Shown one piece after another: positions 24,386 to 32,355 of a stretch of 64,000 nt of DNA (within the stretch, counting starts at the first letter, position 1; each line of letters opens with the position of its first letter). The DNA comes from Pseudomonadota bacterium (GTDB lineage Bacteria > Desulfobacterota > Desulfobacteria > Desulfobacterales > Desulfolunaceae). The notes beneath the pieces are model-generated. The model was not told where the DNA came from. It saw only the letters and a list, made by a program, of their open reading frames with translations, and did no database searches. The DNA lies in the NCBI GenBank assembly GCA_018818835.1, contig JAHIRD010000127.1, forward strand, positions 1 to 64,000, given 5' to 3'. The position numbers were made by a program, and so were the translations under genes.

Positions 24386-26116
24386 TGAAATGATAACAGA
24401 CTCCCCATCCGTCACCATGGCCGGTAGATCCACGGTGAATCGCGCTCCGGATGTTTCCATATTTTTTACACGGACACTGCCGCCCATGGCGCTGATGATG
24501 CCGAAACAGACCGACAGTCCCAGGCCGGTTCCTTTGCCCACGGGTTTGGTGGTGAAAAAGGGCGAAAAGATTTTGTCCAGGAATTCCGGGCTCACGCCGG
24601 TGCCGTTGTCTTCCACGGAGATTTCCACCCGTCCCTTGTCCGGGATTTGTTCGGTGCGTATGATGATTGTTCCTCCCCGGGCACCATGGGCCTGGGTCAC
24701 GGCATCAAAGGCATTGTTCAGAAGATTTAAAAAGACCTGCTGCATCTGGGCCGGATCTGCATGGATTAGAAGGGGGCTGTCCGGGAGATGCTTTTCAATG
24801 GTGATGCCGTGGACGCCTGCTTTTTTTTCAACCATTCGGGTGACTTCGTCCATAAAGTCCCGCACATCCACGGCTTTGGCCTGGGTTTCCTCCTGTCGTC
24901 CGAATTTCAGGATGGACCCGGTGATCCGTGCACAACGCTCGATCTGGATACTGATCTGGGCCAGTGAATCGTTTATTTCCAACAGAGTATTCTCTTGTTC
25001 GGCCGGGGTGATTTGGGGGTCTTTGGATGCGATATCATCAATGAGAAGGCTCATAAGAGCCTGTTCGCTTTTCATGATTTGAAGGGGGTTGTTGATTTCA
25101 TGGGCAAAACCGGTAGCCATTTCGCCAATTTCGGCATAACGACCGGCACGGATCAGTTGTTCTGAAAGTCGCCCTTTTTCAGCATCTGTCTTTTCAATGC
25201 GCCGTACCACACGGCCTGTGATGACAAAGGCCAGGACCACCAGCCCGGTTCCACCCAGGGTCATGACGACAACAATCAGACTCAAGGCCCTTCGAAGCAG
25301 ATGAAAGGCGTCATTTTTTTCTTGCTTGACGATCAGTTGCCAGGTGTTGTCTTTAAGCCACATGGTGGCGTAGACCTGGGTTGCACCGGAGGTGTCTTTG
25401 TCGATAAAGGTTCGGACCTCCGGGTGGGCATTGCTGTAATGGGCAAAGTCAGGGTCTTTTTCCATAAGCATGCCCCCTGACCTTTTTTCGGTTTGGTAAA
25501 AGCCATTTTTATTGATCAGATAGGCTTCGCCTGTTTTTCCGGTTCGGACACTTTTAACGAATTCGTTGAAAAAGGCTGAATCAATGGTGGCCCGAAGCAC
25601 CCATTTCCCCGTGGGTGAATTTTCGGATACGGCGATGATAAAGTGGGGGACATGGCGGAATCCCATGAATACATCACTGATATAGTAGCGGTTTTGAAGA
25701 ACCTCCCTGAACCATGAGGTATCGTGATAATCCATGCCGGTGAGCTTGAAGGGGCCCTGGTAGGATACGTGGACCCCGTTTTCGTCAAAGACACCCAGGT
25801 CCACAAAGGCATGGGACTTGTTCTGAAGGGTTTGGAAGACATGTTCAAGAACATCCTTTTGGCTCAAGTCTTCAAAGGTATAGGATCTGGCAATGAAGGC
25901 CAGATCCCCCTTTCGTTCCTCTAAAAATGAGCTGATCATGTTCCCGTGATCGGAGACGATGCGTTTCATGGCTGAAACCGTGTTTTTTTCCAGGGAGGAG
26001 GCAAAGTAGAAATAACCGATGGCCAGGGATGAAAAGAAGGGAATCAGGGGCACAAGGATCATGCTCACAAGGATATTCTTTTGGACCGATGCGTAATTTT
26101 TTTTTATGTCATTCAT
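24383..26116 (-). CDS. Membrane sensor histidine kinase with dCache-like domain
   Basis: 577 residues from the ATG at 26116. Topology: TM helix ~15-40, periplasmic dCache-like sensor ~50-270 (DLGVFDENGVHVSYQGPF, TGKTGEAYLINKNG), second TM ~280-305, then a kinase core with H-box GFAHEINNPLQIM, N-box VFLNLLNNAFDAV, G1 SVEDNGTGVSPE, F-box KIFSPFFTTKP and G2 GKGTGLGLSV. All catalytic boxes are intact. The 26116 start is preferred because the upstream frame overlaps the receiver gene. It follows that gene by 1 bp, giving an RR-HK operon. Signal unknown. Confidence 0.88.
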   Translation of the reverse strand: MNDIKKNYASVQKNILVSMILVPLIPFFSSLAIGYFYFASSLEKNTVSAMKRIVSDHGNMISSFLEERKGDLAFIARSYTFEDLSQKDVLEHVFQTLQNKSHAFVDLGVFDENGVHVSYQGPFKLTGMDYHDTSWFREVLQNRYYISDVFMGFRHVPHFIIAVSENSPTGKWVLRATIDSAFFNEFVKSVRTGKTGEAYLINKNGFYQTEKRSGGMLMEKDPDFAHYSNAHPEVRTFIDKDTSGATQVYATMWLKDNTWQLIVKQEKNDAFHLLRRALSLIVVVMTLGGTGLVVLAFVITGRVVRRIEKTDAEKGRLSEQLIRAGRYAEIGEMATGFAHEINNPLQIMKSEQALMSLLIDDIASKDPQITPAEQENTLLEINDSLAQISIQIERCARITGSILKFGRQEETQAKAVDVRDFMDEVTRMVEKKAGVHGITIEKHLPDSPLLIHADPAQMQQVFLNLLNNAFDAVTQAHGARGGTIIIRTEQIPDKGRVEISVEDNGTGVSPEFLDKIFSPFFTTKPVGKGTGLGLSVCFGIISAMGGSVRVKNMETSGARFTVDLPAMVTDGESVIIS

Positions 26117-26117
26117 A

Positions 26118-26486
26118 TCAGCATTCTTTCGATTGAAGGATCTCCGATGATACTTTTTTGAGTTCACCAATGCTGTTCCAGTTTTTTTCCACTCGGCCGT
26201 AAACAATCCCCAGGGGACTGATTTGTTGGGGATTGGGGCACAGAGAATGGACGATGACTGGGAGATCCGGATAACATTGGCGGATGCGCTGCCACACAGT
26301 ACTGAACGTATTCTCAACGATTTCAGGGTCAATGATCAGAAGATCAACTCGGCTGATACCGTCCATGATTCCAAAGAGCTCATGTTCATTGGCCGCCCCT
26401 GAAACCTGATATCCTTCGGACTGGAATTCCCGTTCCAAAAGACTGCGGATATGGGGATTTCTTTCCACAACCACAAGCCGTTTCAT
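26118..26486 (-). CDS. Single-domain response regulator (receiver only)
   Basis: 122 residues, a lone receiver fold. The phospho-acceptor Asp lies in VDLLIIDPEIVE (about residue 55). The usual acidic pair after the first strand is replaced (MKRLVVVERNPHIRSLL has ERN instead of a DD/ED pair), which would weaken Mg2+ binding; phosphorylation may be altered. ATG 26486 has a GGGAG ribosome site and begins the fold exactly. It has no output domain, so it may act through protein-protein contact with the kinase encoded next to it. Confidence 0.75.
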   Translation of the reverse strand: MKRLVVVERNPHIRSLLEREFQSEGYQVSGAANEHELFGIMDGISRVDLLIIDPEIVENTFSTVWQRIRQCYPDLPVIVHSLCPNPQQISPLGIVYGRVEKNWNSIGELKKVSSEILQSKEC

Positions 26487-27112
26487 AATCAGGCTCCCAG
26501 GGGTCCAAAGGGACTGATGCCTGAAAGACATGTGGCTTTGGATCCGGTTAACATAAAACGGTGGGTTGTCATTTTAAAATTCAACGCCATCATGTTCTCC
26601 TTTAATTAGGTTTCTTGAAGATCTGTATGAGACCTTGAAAACAGAGAAACTCTGTGGGGGAAATGAGCAATGAATGTGCCATGGGCCAGATTTAACCGGT
26701 ATAAAAAAAATAAATCAATAATACTATTGTGTTATCAGATTGTTCGTGGCTTTTGGCATCCCATGCCGGATCCGGGAAGTCAGACCCATGGGCCACCCGT
26801 TTGTCCGCTTACTTTACACCTTGGAAAAATAGGGATTTATCCCTCCCTTTTAATAGGAATTCACGAATTAACAGGGGGAGTGTCAGCACTATTCATAAAA
26901 ACAAATCCGGTTTTCCATGATGTAAAAGATGCTGACAGTTTTAACCGGATTTTTTTGAGGAAGATCCTGGGTTAATGATTCATAAATACAGATATATAAA
27001 AAGTATAATCACCATGGCACAGTCAATGCAATTACCCAGTGTCGATGACAGGGCACCGGTGTGACAAAGGTCAGGTGCCCTCCCCTTGAATTCTACGACG
27101 ACGAGGTGACCC
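26487..27112. other. Intergenic region with inverted repeats upstream of the PHA operon
   Basis: No credible gene. Two interlocked inverted repeats are visible: TGTCAGCA (26881-26888) with TGCTGACA (26930-26937), and AAATCCGGTT (26903-26912) with AACCGGATTT (26943-26952), the latter followed by a T run. A third, AGGGCACC (27050-27057) with GGTGCCCT (27074-27081), sits 31 bp before phaE and could be an operator or leader hairpin. Confidence 0.5.
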
Positions 27113-27913
27113 ATGGAAACAAATTTTGTACTGCCCGGTTTTACAGAAATGATGTCCCAGATCAACACCTTCCAGAAAGAGAATGTGGACCGTATGATGG
27201 CGGCCATGAATGAAGGCCTTGGCGGAAAAAATCCCATGAACATCTTCTCTTCGGAAAAGATGGCCGATTATTCCATGACCGGAGGTTTTTCGGATTTCTT
27301 TGATATCATGCAGAAAACAACCCGTGGCATGCTAGATATTTCCCGGATTTTAATGCCTGCGTTGTCCGGTGACGGAAAGAATCCCATGGGTATGTTTATG
27401 GAAAATCTGCCTGAAATCCCGGCCCAGATCATCAAAAAACTTCTGGAAATTCCACCTGTGGGCATCACCCGGCCCTACCAGGAAAAAATCAACCAGGCTC
27501 TGGATAAACTGGGCATGTACAACACCGCAGCCATGGAGTTTTTGTACTGCACATGTATACCACTGGAGGAAGCCACCCGAATGACCTTGACGGAAATCAT
27601 GAAAAAATCCGATTCGGTGAAATCCATGGATGATGCCCAGAAGATCTATGAAAAATGGTTGAAAATTCTTGAGGAGGAATATCAGGCCCTGTTCAAGACA
27701 GACCGGTACAAACATGTTCTGGCCAAAATAATGAACGCCATGGGCGAATATCGAGCTGCATCACGGGAACTTATTCTTGATATTATGCATTTGGCGGGTC
27801 TTCCCTTTGGTCGTGAGGTGGATGAATTGTGTAAGGACGTTTTCACCCTCAAGAAAAAGATTAAAGAACTTGAAGCCACATTGAAGAGAATGGAAAAAAG
27901 CACGGTACATTGA
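27113..27913 (+). CDS. phaE: PHA synthase subunit PhaE (class III)
   Basis: 266 residues. The middle segment EIPPVGITRPYQEKINQALDKLGMYNTAAMEFL matches the conserved PhaE region that contacts PhaC, and the C-terminal ~30 residues form a Lys/Glu coiled coil (LKKKIKELEATLKRMEK). PhaE has no catalytic residues and is the obligatory partner of class III PhaC. An AGGTG ribosome site precedes the ATG. The phaC gene follows after 32 bp. Identification rests on the motif plus the neighbour; distant phasin-like proteins are the main alternative. Confidence 0.8.
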   Translation: METNFVLPGFTEMMSQINTFQKENVDRMMAAMNEGLGGKNPMNIFSSEKMADYSMTGGFSDFFDIMQKTTRGMLDISRILMPALSGDGKNPMGMFMENLPEIPAQIIKKLLEIPPVGITRPYQEKINQALDKLGMYNTAAMEFLYCTCIPLEEATRMTLTEIMKKSDSVKSMDDAQKIYEKWLKILEEEYQALFKTDRYKHVLAKIMNAMGEYRAASRELILDIMHLAGLPFGREVDELCKDVFTLKKKIKELEATLKRMEKSTVH

Positions 27914-27945
27914 TGGTACCTTAAAAATAAAGAAAGGAGAAACTC

Positions 27946-29139
27946 ATGCTTCCCAATGAACACCCGCTCAACAAATTGTTTTCAGAATCAATGAGCAGTA
28001 CGAAAAAGGCTCTGGGGTTTTCCTTGGACTCCCTGCAGACCATGCTGGGTTCTCTGGATACAAAAATCGCATCCACCCCATCTGAAACGGTTTATACGGA
28101 AGACAGGATTAAACTCAAACACTATGTTTCGGAAAATAAAGAAAAAAAAGGAACAAAAGCGCCTCTTTTGATCGTTTATGCCCTGATCAACCGGGAGACC
28201 ATGCTGGATATCCAGCCTGAACGCAGCGTTATCCGGAGTTTTTTAAAGGAAGGCATGGATGTGTATATTCTTGAATGGGGTTATCCCAGCTGGAAGGATC
28301 GTTTTTTAACCATCGATGATCATGTGTCCGGTTACATGAACAATGTGGTGGATTATATTCTGGAAAGCCGTCAACTTCAATCGTTGAATCTTATGGGCAT
28401 CTGCATGGGCGGGACTTTTTCGCTCATGTACGCATCCTTGTACCCGGATAAGGTCAGGAATCTGATCACCACCGTGACACCGTCGAGCTTTGATACACAA
28501 GACGGCCTTCTTCATGTGTGGATGAATGAAATCAACGCTGACTCAGTGACAGATGGCTTTGGGAACATCCCCGGTGACTTGATGAATTTCGGTTTTCTGC
28601 TTATGAATCCGCCCCGACTCATGGTGGACAAGTACAAAAATCTTTTTGAAAATCTTGATGACAAGGCCTTTGTTGAAAATTTTATTCGCATGGAAAAATG
28701 GATTTTTGACAGCCCGGATTTGCCAGGGGAAACCTTCCGTCAGTTTATCACGGATTGTTACCAGAAGAATTTGTTCATCCAGAGCAAGATGGACATCGGC
28801 GGGAAGCGTATTGATCTGTCCAATGTGACCATGCCCCTTTTGAATATTTACGCCAAATATGACCATCTGGTTCCCCCAGCGGCTGCAAACAAGATTACAG
28901 CTGCTGTGGGCTCAACGGATGTTCAGGATATCTGCCTGGATACGGGCCATATCGGGATTTATGTCAGCTCCAAATGCCAGGGTGCATTTGCTCCGGCCAT
29001 CGCATCCTGGCTGAAACAAAGGGATCCTTCAGGAAAACCCGTGTTAAAAGAGGTGAAGAAATCTCCAAAAACAGGAAGAAAACATGAGGGAAAACGGCAG
29101 GAACACCCTGGCAGAGCCAGGGAAATGAAAACAGCATAA
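27946..29139 (+). CDS. phaC: PHA synthase PhaC, class III
   Basis: 397 residues; polymerises (R)-3-hydroxyacyl-CoA into PHA at the granule surface. The lipase-like box with nucleophile Cys is MGICMGGTFSLMYA; the catalytic Asp is in NIYAKYDHLVPPAAA and the His in DTGHIGIYVSSK. Size and partner gene phaE fit class III. The last ~40 residues are a Lys/Arg-rich tail (KKSPKTGRKHEGKR) not usual for the class. AAAGGAG ribosome site. Operon with phaE upstream and phaJ downstream. Confidence 0.93.
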   Translation: MLPNEHPLNKLFSESMSSTKKALGFSLDSLQTMLGSLDTKIASTPSETVYTEDRIKLKHYVSENKEKKGTKAPLLIVYALINRETMLDIQPERSVIRSFLKEGMDVYILEWGYPSWKDRFLTIDDHVSGYMNNVVDYILESRQLQSLNLMGICMGGTFSLMYASLYPDKVRNLITTVTPSSFDTQDGLLHVWMNEINADSVTDGFGNIPGDLMNFGFLLMNPPRLMVDKYKNLFENLDDKAFVENFIRMEKWIFDSPDLPGETFRQFITDCYQKNLFIQSKMDIGGKRIDLSNVTMPLLNIYAKYDHLVPPAAANKITAAVGSTDVQDICLDTGHIGIYVSSKCQGAFAPAIASWLKQRDPSGKPVLKEVKKSPKTGRKHEGKRQEHPGRAREMKTA

Positions 29140-29156
29140 GGTGTGTGAGGCAGGCT

Positions 29157-29624
29157 ATGAATACATTATATGATTTTAAGGTCGGAGATAAAGAGAGCTA
29201 TACCATGACCATGGTTGATGCGGATGTTGTTCTTTATGCATGCATGACCGGTGATTTCAATCCCATACATATCGATGACGCCTATGCGGAAAAAGGACCT
29301 TATGGACAGCGAGTCGTCCACGATATGCTGGTGGCGGGTCTTATTTCCACGGTTTTGGGGACAAAGATGCCCGGACCTGGCAGCAGCTGTATCCAAAATA
29401 CCCTTGAATTCCTGGCACCTGTATACATTGGTGACACCGTAACAGCATCGGTGCAAGTCATCTCGCGCGATATGGGACAAAACCAGATGACCCTTTCCAC
29501 CCAGTGCGTCAAAGATAACGGAACCGTGGTGATCAAGGGCCATGCCCTGATGCGTTTTTTGGAACATGGTGTTCGTTTAAACTCAACCATGAAAAAAATT
29601 TATAAAGCGGTGGAAAATGCATGA
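29157..29624 (+). CDS. phaJ: MaoC-family (R)-enoyl-CoA hydratase, PhaJ-like
   Basis: 155 residues. The hot-dog hydratase motif ACMTGDFNPIHIDDAYAEKGPYGQRVVHDMLVAGLIS carries the catalytic Asp and His of (R)-specific enoyl-CoA hydratases, which turn beta-oxidation enoyl-CoA into (R)-3-hydroxyacyl-CoA for PHA synthesis. ATG 29157 with an AGGCAGG ribosome site is preferred over a GTG 12 bp upstream. It lies 17 bp after phaC and overlaps the second synthase gene by 8 bp, so it feeds both synthases. Confidence 0.9.
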   Translation: MNTLYDFKVGDKESYTMTMVDADVVLYACMTGDFNPIHIDDAYAEKGPYGQRVVHDMLVAGLISTVLGTKMPGPGSSCIQNTLEFLAPVYIGDTVTASVQVISRDMGQNQMTLSTQCVKDNGTVVIKGHALMRFLEHGVRLNSTMKKIYKAVENA

Positions 29625-31323
29625 GTTTAGCCGAAAAATAAAGGGCCTTGACAGTGTTCTTCATGCCTATCAAGGTCGTTTTTTCATGAACATGTCCCCC
29701 ACGGCCATTTTTCTGGCTTATGCGGACTGGGCCTGTCATTTTATAAATTCACCGGAAAAACAGGTTGAAACACTGGACTCCCTGATCAATGGGCTTGTGA
29801 AACTGAGTCGTGACATATACGCCGGTCAGGAAACCAAGGGGCAAAATGGAACAGACCCCAGGTTCAGTTCATATGGCTGGCAGCGTTTCCCATTTTCAGT
29901 GACGTACAAAACATATCTTGCAGCCGAATATTTTTTGAACCACATCATGTCCAATGTGAACGGTGTCACCCCCCATCACGAAGAAATGGTCTGTTTTATC
30001 ACACGGCAGATGCTCCAGGCCATGGCCCCGTCAAACGTTATCATGACCAACCCGGATATTCTCGAGTTGACCCTGGGCACACGGGGGCAGAACCTTGTCC
30101 AGGGAAGCATGAATTTCATCGATGATTGCAGCCGGTTGGCTCAAGGAAAGAAACCCGCAGGCACCGAAACATTTCAACCCGGAGTCAACGTGGCGGTAAC
30201 ACCCGGAACCGTTGTGTTTAAAAACAGGCTCATTGAGTTGATCCGCTATGCCCCCTCAACCGATATTGTTTACGCAGAACCGGTTCTTATTGTGCCTGCG
30301 TGGATTATGAAGTATTATATTCTAGACTTATCTGAGCACAATTCTCTGGTCCGTTTTCTGGTGGATCAAGGCCATACCGTTTTTATGATTTCATGGAAAA
30401 ATCCCGGTGCCGAGGAAAGGGATCTCGGCATGGTGGATTACCTCAAACTGGGCGTGATCGAAGCTGTCAACGCCGTGTCTGCCATGATTCCGGGTCAACA
30501 GATCCACAGCGTGGGATATTGTCTGGGCGGCACACTTCTGGCCATTGCCGTGGCTTATCTTGAAGGCCGGGGCGATGCCTGCATGAAAACCATGACCCTT
30601 CTTGCAGCCCAGACAGACTTCACCGATGCCGGTGAACTGACTCTTTTTATCGATGACAGCCAGGTGGCCTGGCTGGAGGATCTGATGAACAGTCAGAACT
30701 ATCTGAAAACCGATCAAATGGCCGGTGCGTTTCGCCTGCTCCGGGCCAATGAACTGATCTGGGCCGATATCATCAACACATACCTGCGGGGTGAGCGTAC
30801 GCCCGTCAGTGACCTTATGGCCTGGAACGCCGATGCCACCCGGATGCCATATACCATGCACAGCGAGTATCTTCGCTCGCTTTTTTTACAAAACGATCTG
30901 TTCGAAGGACGTTACCGGGTGGAGGGTGTTCCCGTTGCCTTAAGCAATATTCATGTGCCTGTGTTTCTCGTAGCCACCCGCAAAGACCATGTGGCCCCCT
31001 GGCTTTCGGTGTACAAATTTTATCTGCCCTCGGATGCCGCAAGCGTGACCTTTGTTCTGACCAGTGGTGGCCATAATGCGGGGATCATAAGTGAACCGGG
31101 GCACCCAGGTCGCAGTTATCAGATCGCCTGTCGCAAGGAAGGGGAAACCTATATGGACCCGAAAACATTTGAGGAAACAACCCCAGTCAATAAGGGGTCC
31201 TGGTGGATTCCCTGGCAGATGTGGCTGGCAGAACATTCAGGCGCAAAAATTCTGCCGCCGGGTTATCAGACAGATCCCCAAAAAATGATCCCGGCACCCG
31301 GAGAGTATGTGCTTGAAAAGTAA
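29617..31323 (+). CDS. phaC: Second PHA synthase PhaC, class I type
   Basis: 568 residues, the length of class I/II synthases. An N-terminal domain (KQVETLDSLINGLVKLSRDIY..., DPRFSSYGWQRFPF) precedes the alpha/beta core with lipase-like box HSVGYCLGGTLLAIAVAYLEG, Asp in LVATRKDHVAPWLSVYKF and His in TSGGHNAGIISEPGHPG. The C-terminal GSWWIPWQMWLAEHSG is typical of long PhaCs. It starts inside phaJ. Two synthases of different class in one operon is unusual; they may differ in monomer chain length. Confidence 0.93.
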   Translation: MHEFSRKIKGLDSVLHAYQGRFFMNMSPTAIFLAYADWACHFINSPEKQVETLDSLINGLVKLSRDIYAGQETKGQNGTDPRFSSYGWQRFPFSVTYKTYLAAEYFLNHIMSNVNGVTPHHEEMVCFITRQMLQAMAPSNVIMTNPDILELTLGTRGQNLVQGSMNFIDDCSRLAQGKKPAGTETFQPGVNVAVTPGTVVFKNRLIELIRYAPSTDIVYAEPVLIVPAWIMKYYILDLSEHNSLVRFLVDQGHTVFMISWKNPGAEERDLGMVDYLKLGVIEAVNAVSAMIPGQQIHSVGYCLGGTLLAIAVAYLEGRGDACMKTMTLLAAQTDFTDAGELTLFIDDSQVAWLEDLMNSQNYLKTDQMAGAFRLLRANELIWADIINTYLRGERTPVSDLMAWNADATRMPYTMHSEYLRSLFLQNDLFEGRYRVEGVPVALSNIHVPVFLVATRKDHVAPWLSVYKFYLPSDAASVTFVLTSGGHNAGIISEPGHPGRSYQIACRKEGETYMDPKTFEETTPVNKGSWWIPWQMWLAEHSGAKILPPGYQTDPQKMIPAPGEYVLEK

Positions 31324-31359
31324 AATGAAACGGTGTTTTTAAATCATAAAGGAGAGGCC

Positions 31360-32322
31360 ATGGAAAACAAAAAGAAAACCATTCTGGTCACCATTGATCA
31401 TTCCCGTCAATCCATTGATGCTGCCACCTACATCAGCGCCATGGTTGACCCCAGGGAAAACATCGTCACTCTTTTTCATGTGGAAAGTGATCTTTTCGAT
31501 ATTTTTTTTGACAGCGATGACTACCCGTCCCTAAACCTTGGCGAAACATCTCATTTTTCAGACTGGATGAATGTCCAGAGGCACAGTATTGACGAAAATC
31601 TGGAAATGGCGGAAAAAATTTTTCTTTCAAAAGATTTCCCCAAAGAAAACATTCGGATACTTAAACAACCCCTGACCAAAGGGATCACCAGGGATATTCT
31701 GGTGGAATCCCAGAAAAACTACGATCTGCTTGTGATCGGCAAATCCGGTTCCAACTGGATCGCCGATGGCCTGACCGGAACCGTCACTGAAAAGCTCTTG
31801 TCCCGAACCTTCCATATACCCCTGGTCATTATTGCAGGCACGCCTGATACCCATAAGGTTCTGCTGGGGTATGACGGCTCGAATGGCGCAGACAAAGCCG
31901 TTGCAACCTCTGCCAAATTGATCCGTAGTGATATGTCCGAGGTCCAGCTTTGTCATGTGATTCGGTCCTTTAACATGGCACTGGCCCAGAACACCCCGGG
32001 CTATACGTCCTTTTACAATACCTATCTGCCTGAGCTGGAGGAGGCCTTGATCAAGATCCGGCGTGAAAAGATGGAACCCCTTCTCAACAAGGCATGTAAC
32101 GTTTTTGTCCGCCATGGATTTGTACCATCAACGGTGCGCTGGTCCTTGATTAACAGGACAGCCAGCCGTTCCCAGGCCCTATTGGATATGGCCAAAACCC
32201 AGGAATGTGGAAGCCTTGTCCTCGGGCGTCGCGGGAATTCGGCGGTGGAGGAATTTTTCATGGGCAGGGTTGGGAAAAAAGTCGTTCAAAAAGCAGATTC
32301 CATTGCCGTCTGGATCATATAA
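31360..32322 (+). CDS. Tandem universal stress protein
   Basis: 320 residues with two Usp domains. Domain 1 (~1-155) begins KKKTILVTIDHSRQSIDAATY and ends in the nucleotide loop LLVIGKSGSNWIADGLTGTVTEKLLSR; domain 2 (~165-320) begins HKVLLGYDGSNGADKAVATSA and ends SLVLGRRGNSAVEEFFMGRVGKKVVQKA. The second loop has the G-x2-G-x9-G(S/T)-like ATP-binding form. ATG 31360 has an AGGAGAG site. It lies between the PHA synthase and the acyl-CoA synthetase, so it may link granule metabolism to stress or energy state. Confidence 0.88.
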   Translation: MENKKKTILVTIDHSRQSIDAATYISAMVDPRENIVTLFHVESDLFDIFFDSDDYPSLNLGETSHFSDWMNVQRHSIDENLEMAEKIFLSKDFPKENIRILKQPLTKGITRDILVESQKNYDLLVIGKSGSNWIADGLTGTVTEKLLSRTFHIPLVIIAGTPDTHKVLLGYDGSNGADKAVATSAKLIRSDMSEVQLCHVIRSFNMALAQNTPGYTSFYNTYLPELEEALIKIRREKMEPLLNKACNVFVRHGFVPSTVRWSLINRTASRSQALLDMAKTQECGSLVLGRRGNSAVEEFFMGRVGKKVVQKADSIAVWII

Positions 32323-32355
32323 GATTCGGGAACACGGACAGAGAAAGGAGGGCGT

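Noticed and set aside
26117-26332. N-terminal extension of the sensor kinase
   Set aside because: It overlaps the receiver gene in another frame and shows no membrane or sensor features; the ATG at 26116 begins the TM segment correctly.
26750-26775. Sigma-54 promoter-like TGGCATCCCATGCC upstream of the PHA operon
   Set aside because: The spacing and the GC element do not match the -24/-12 consensus.
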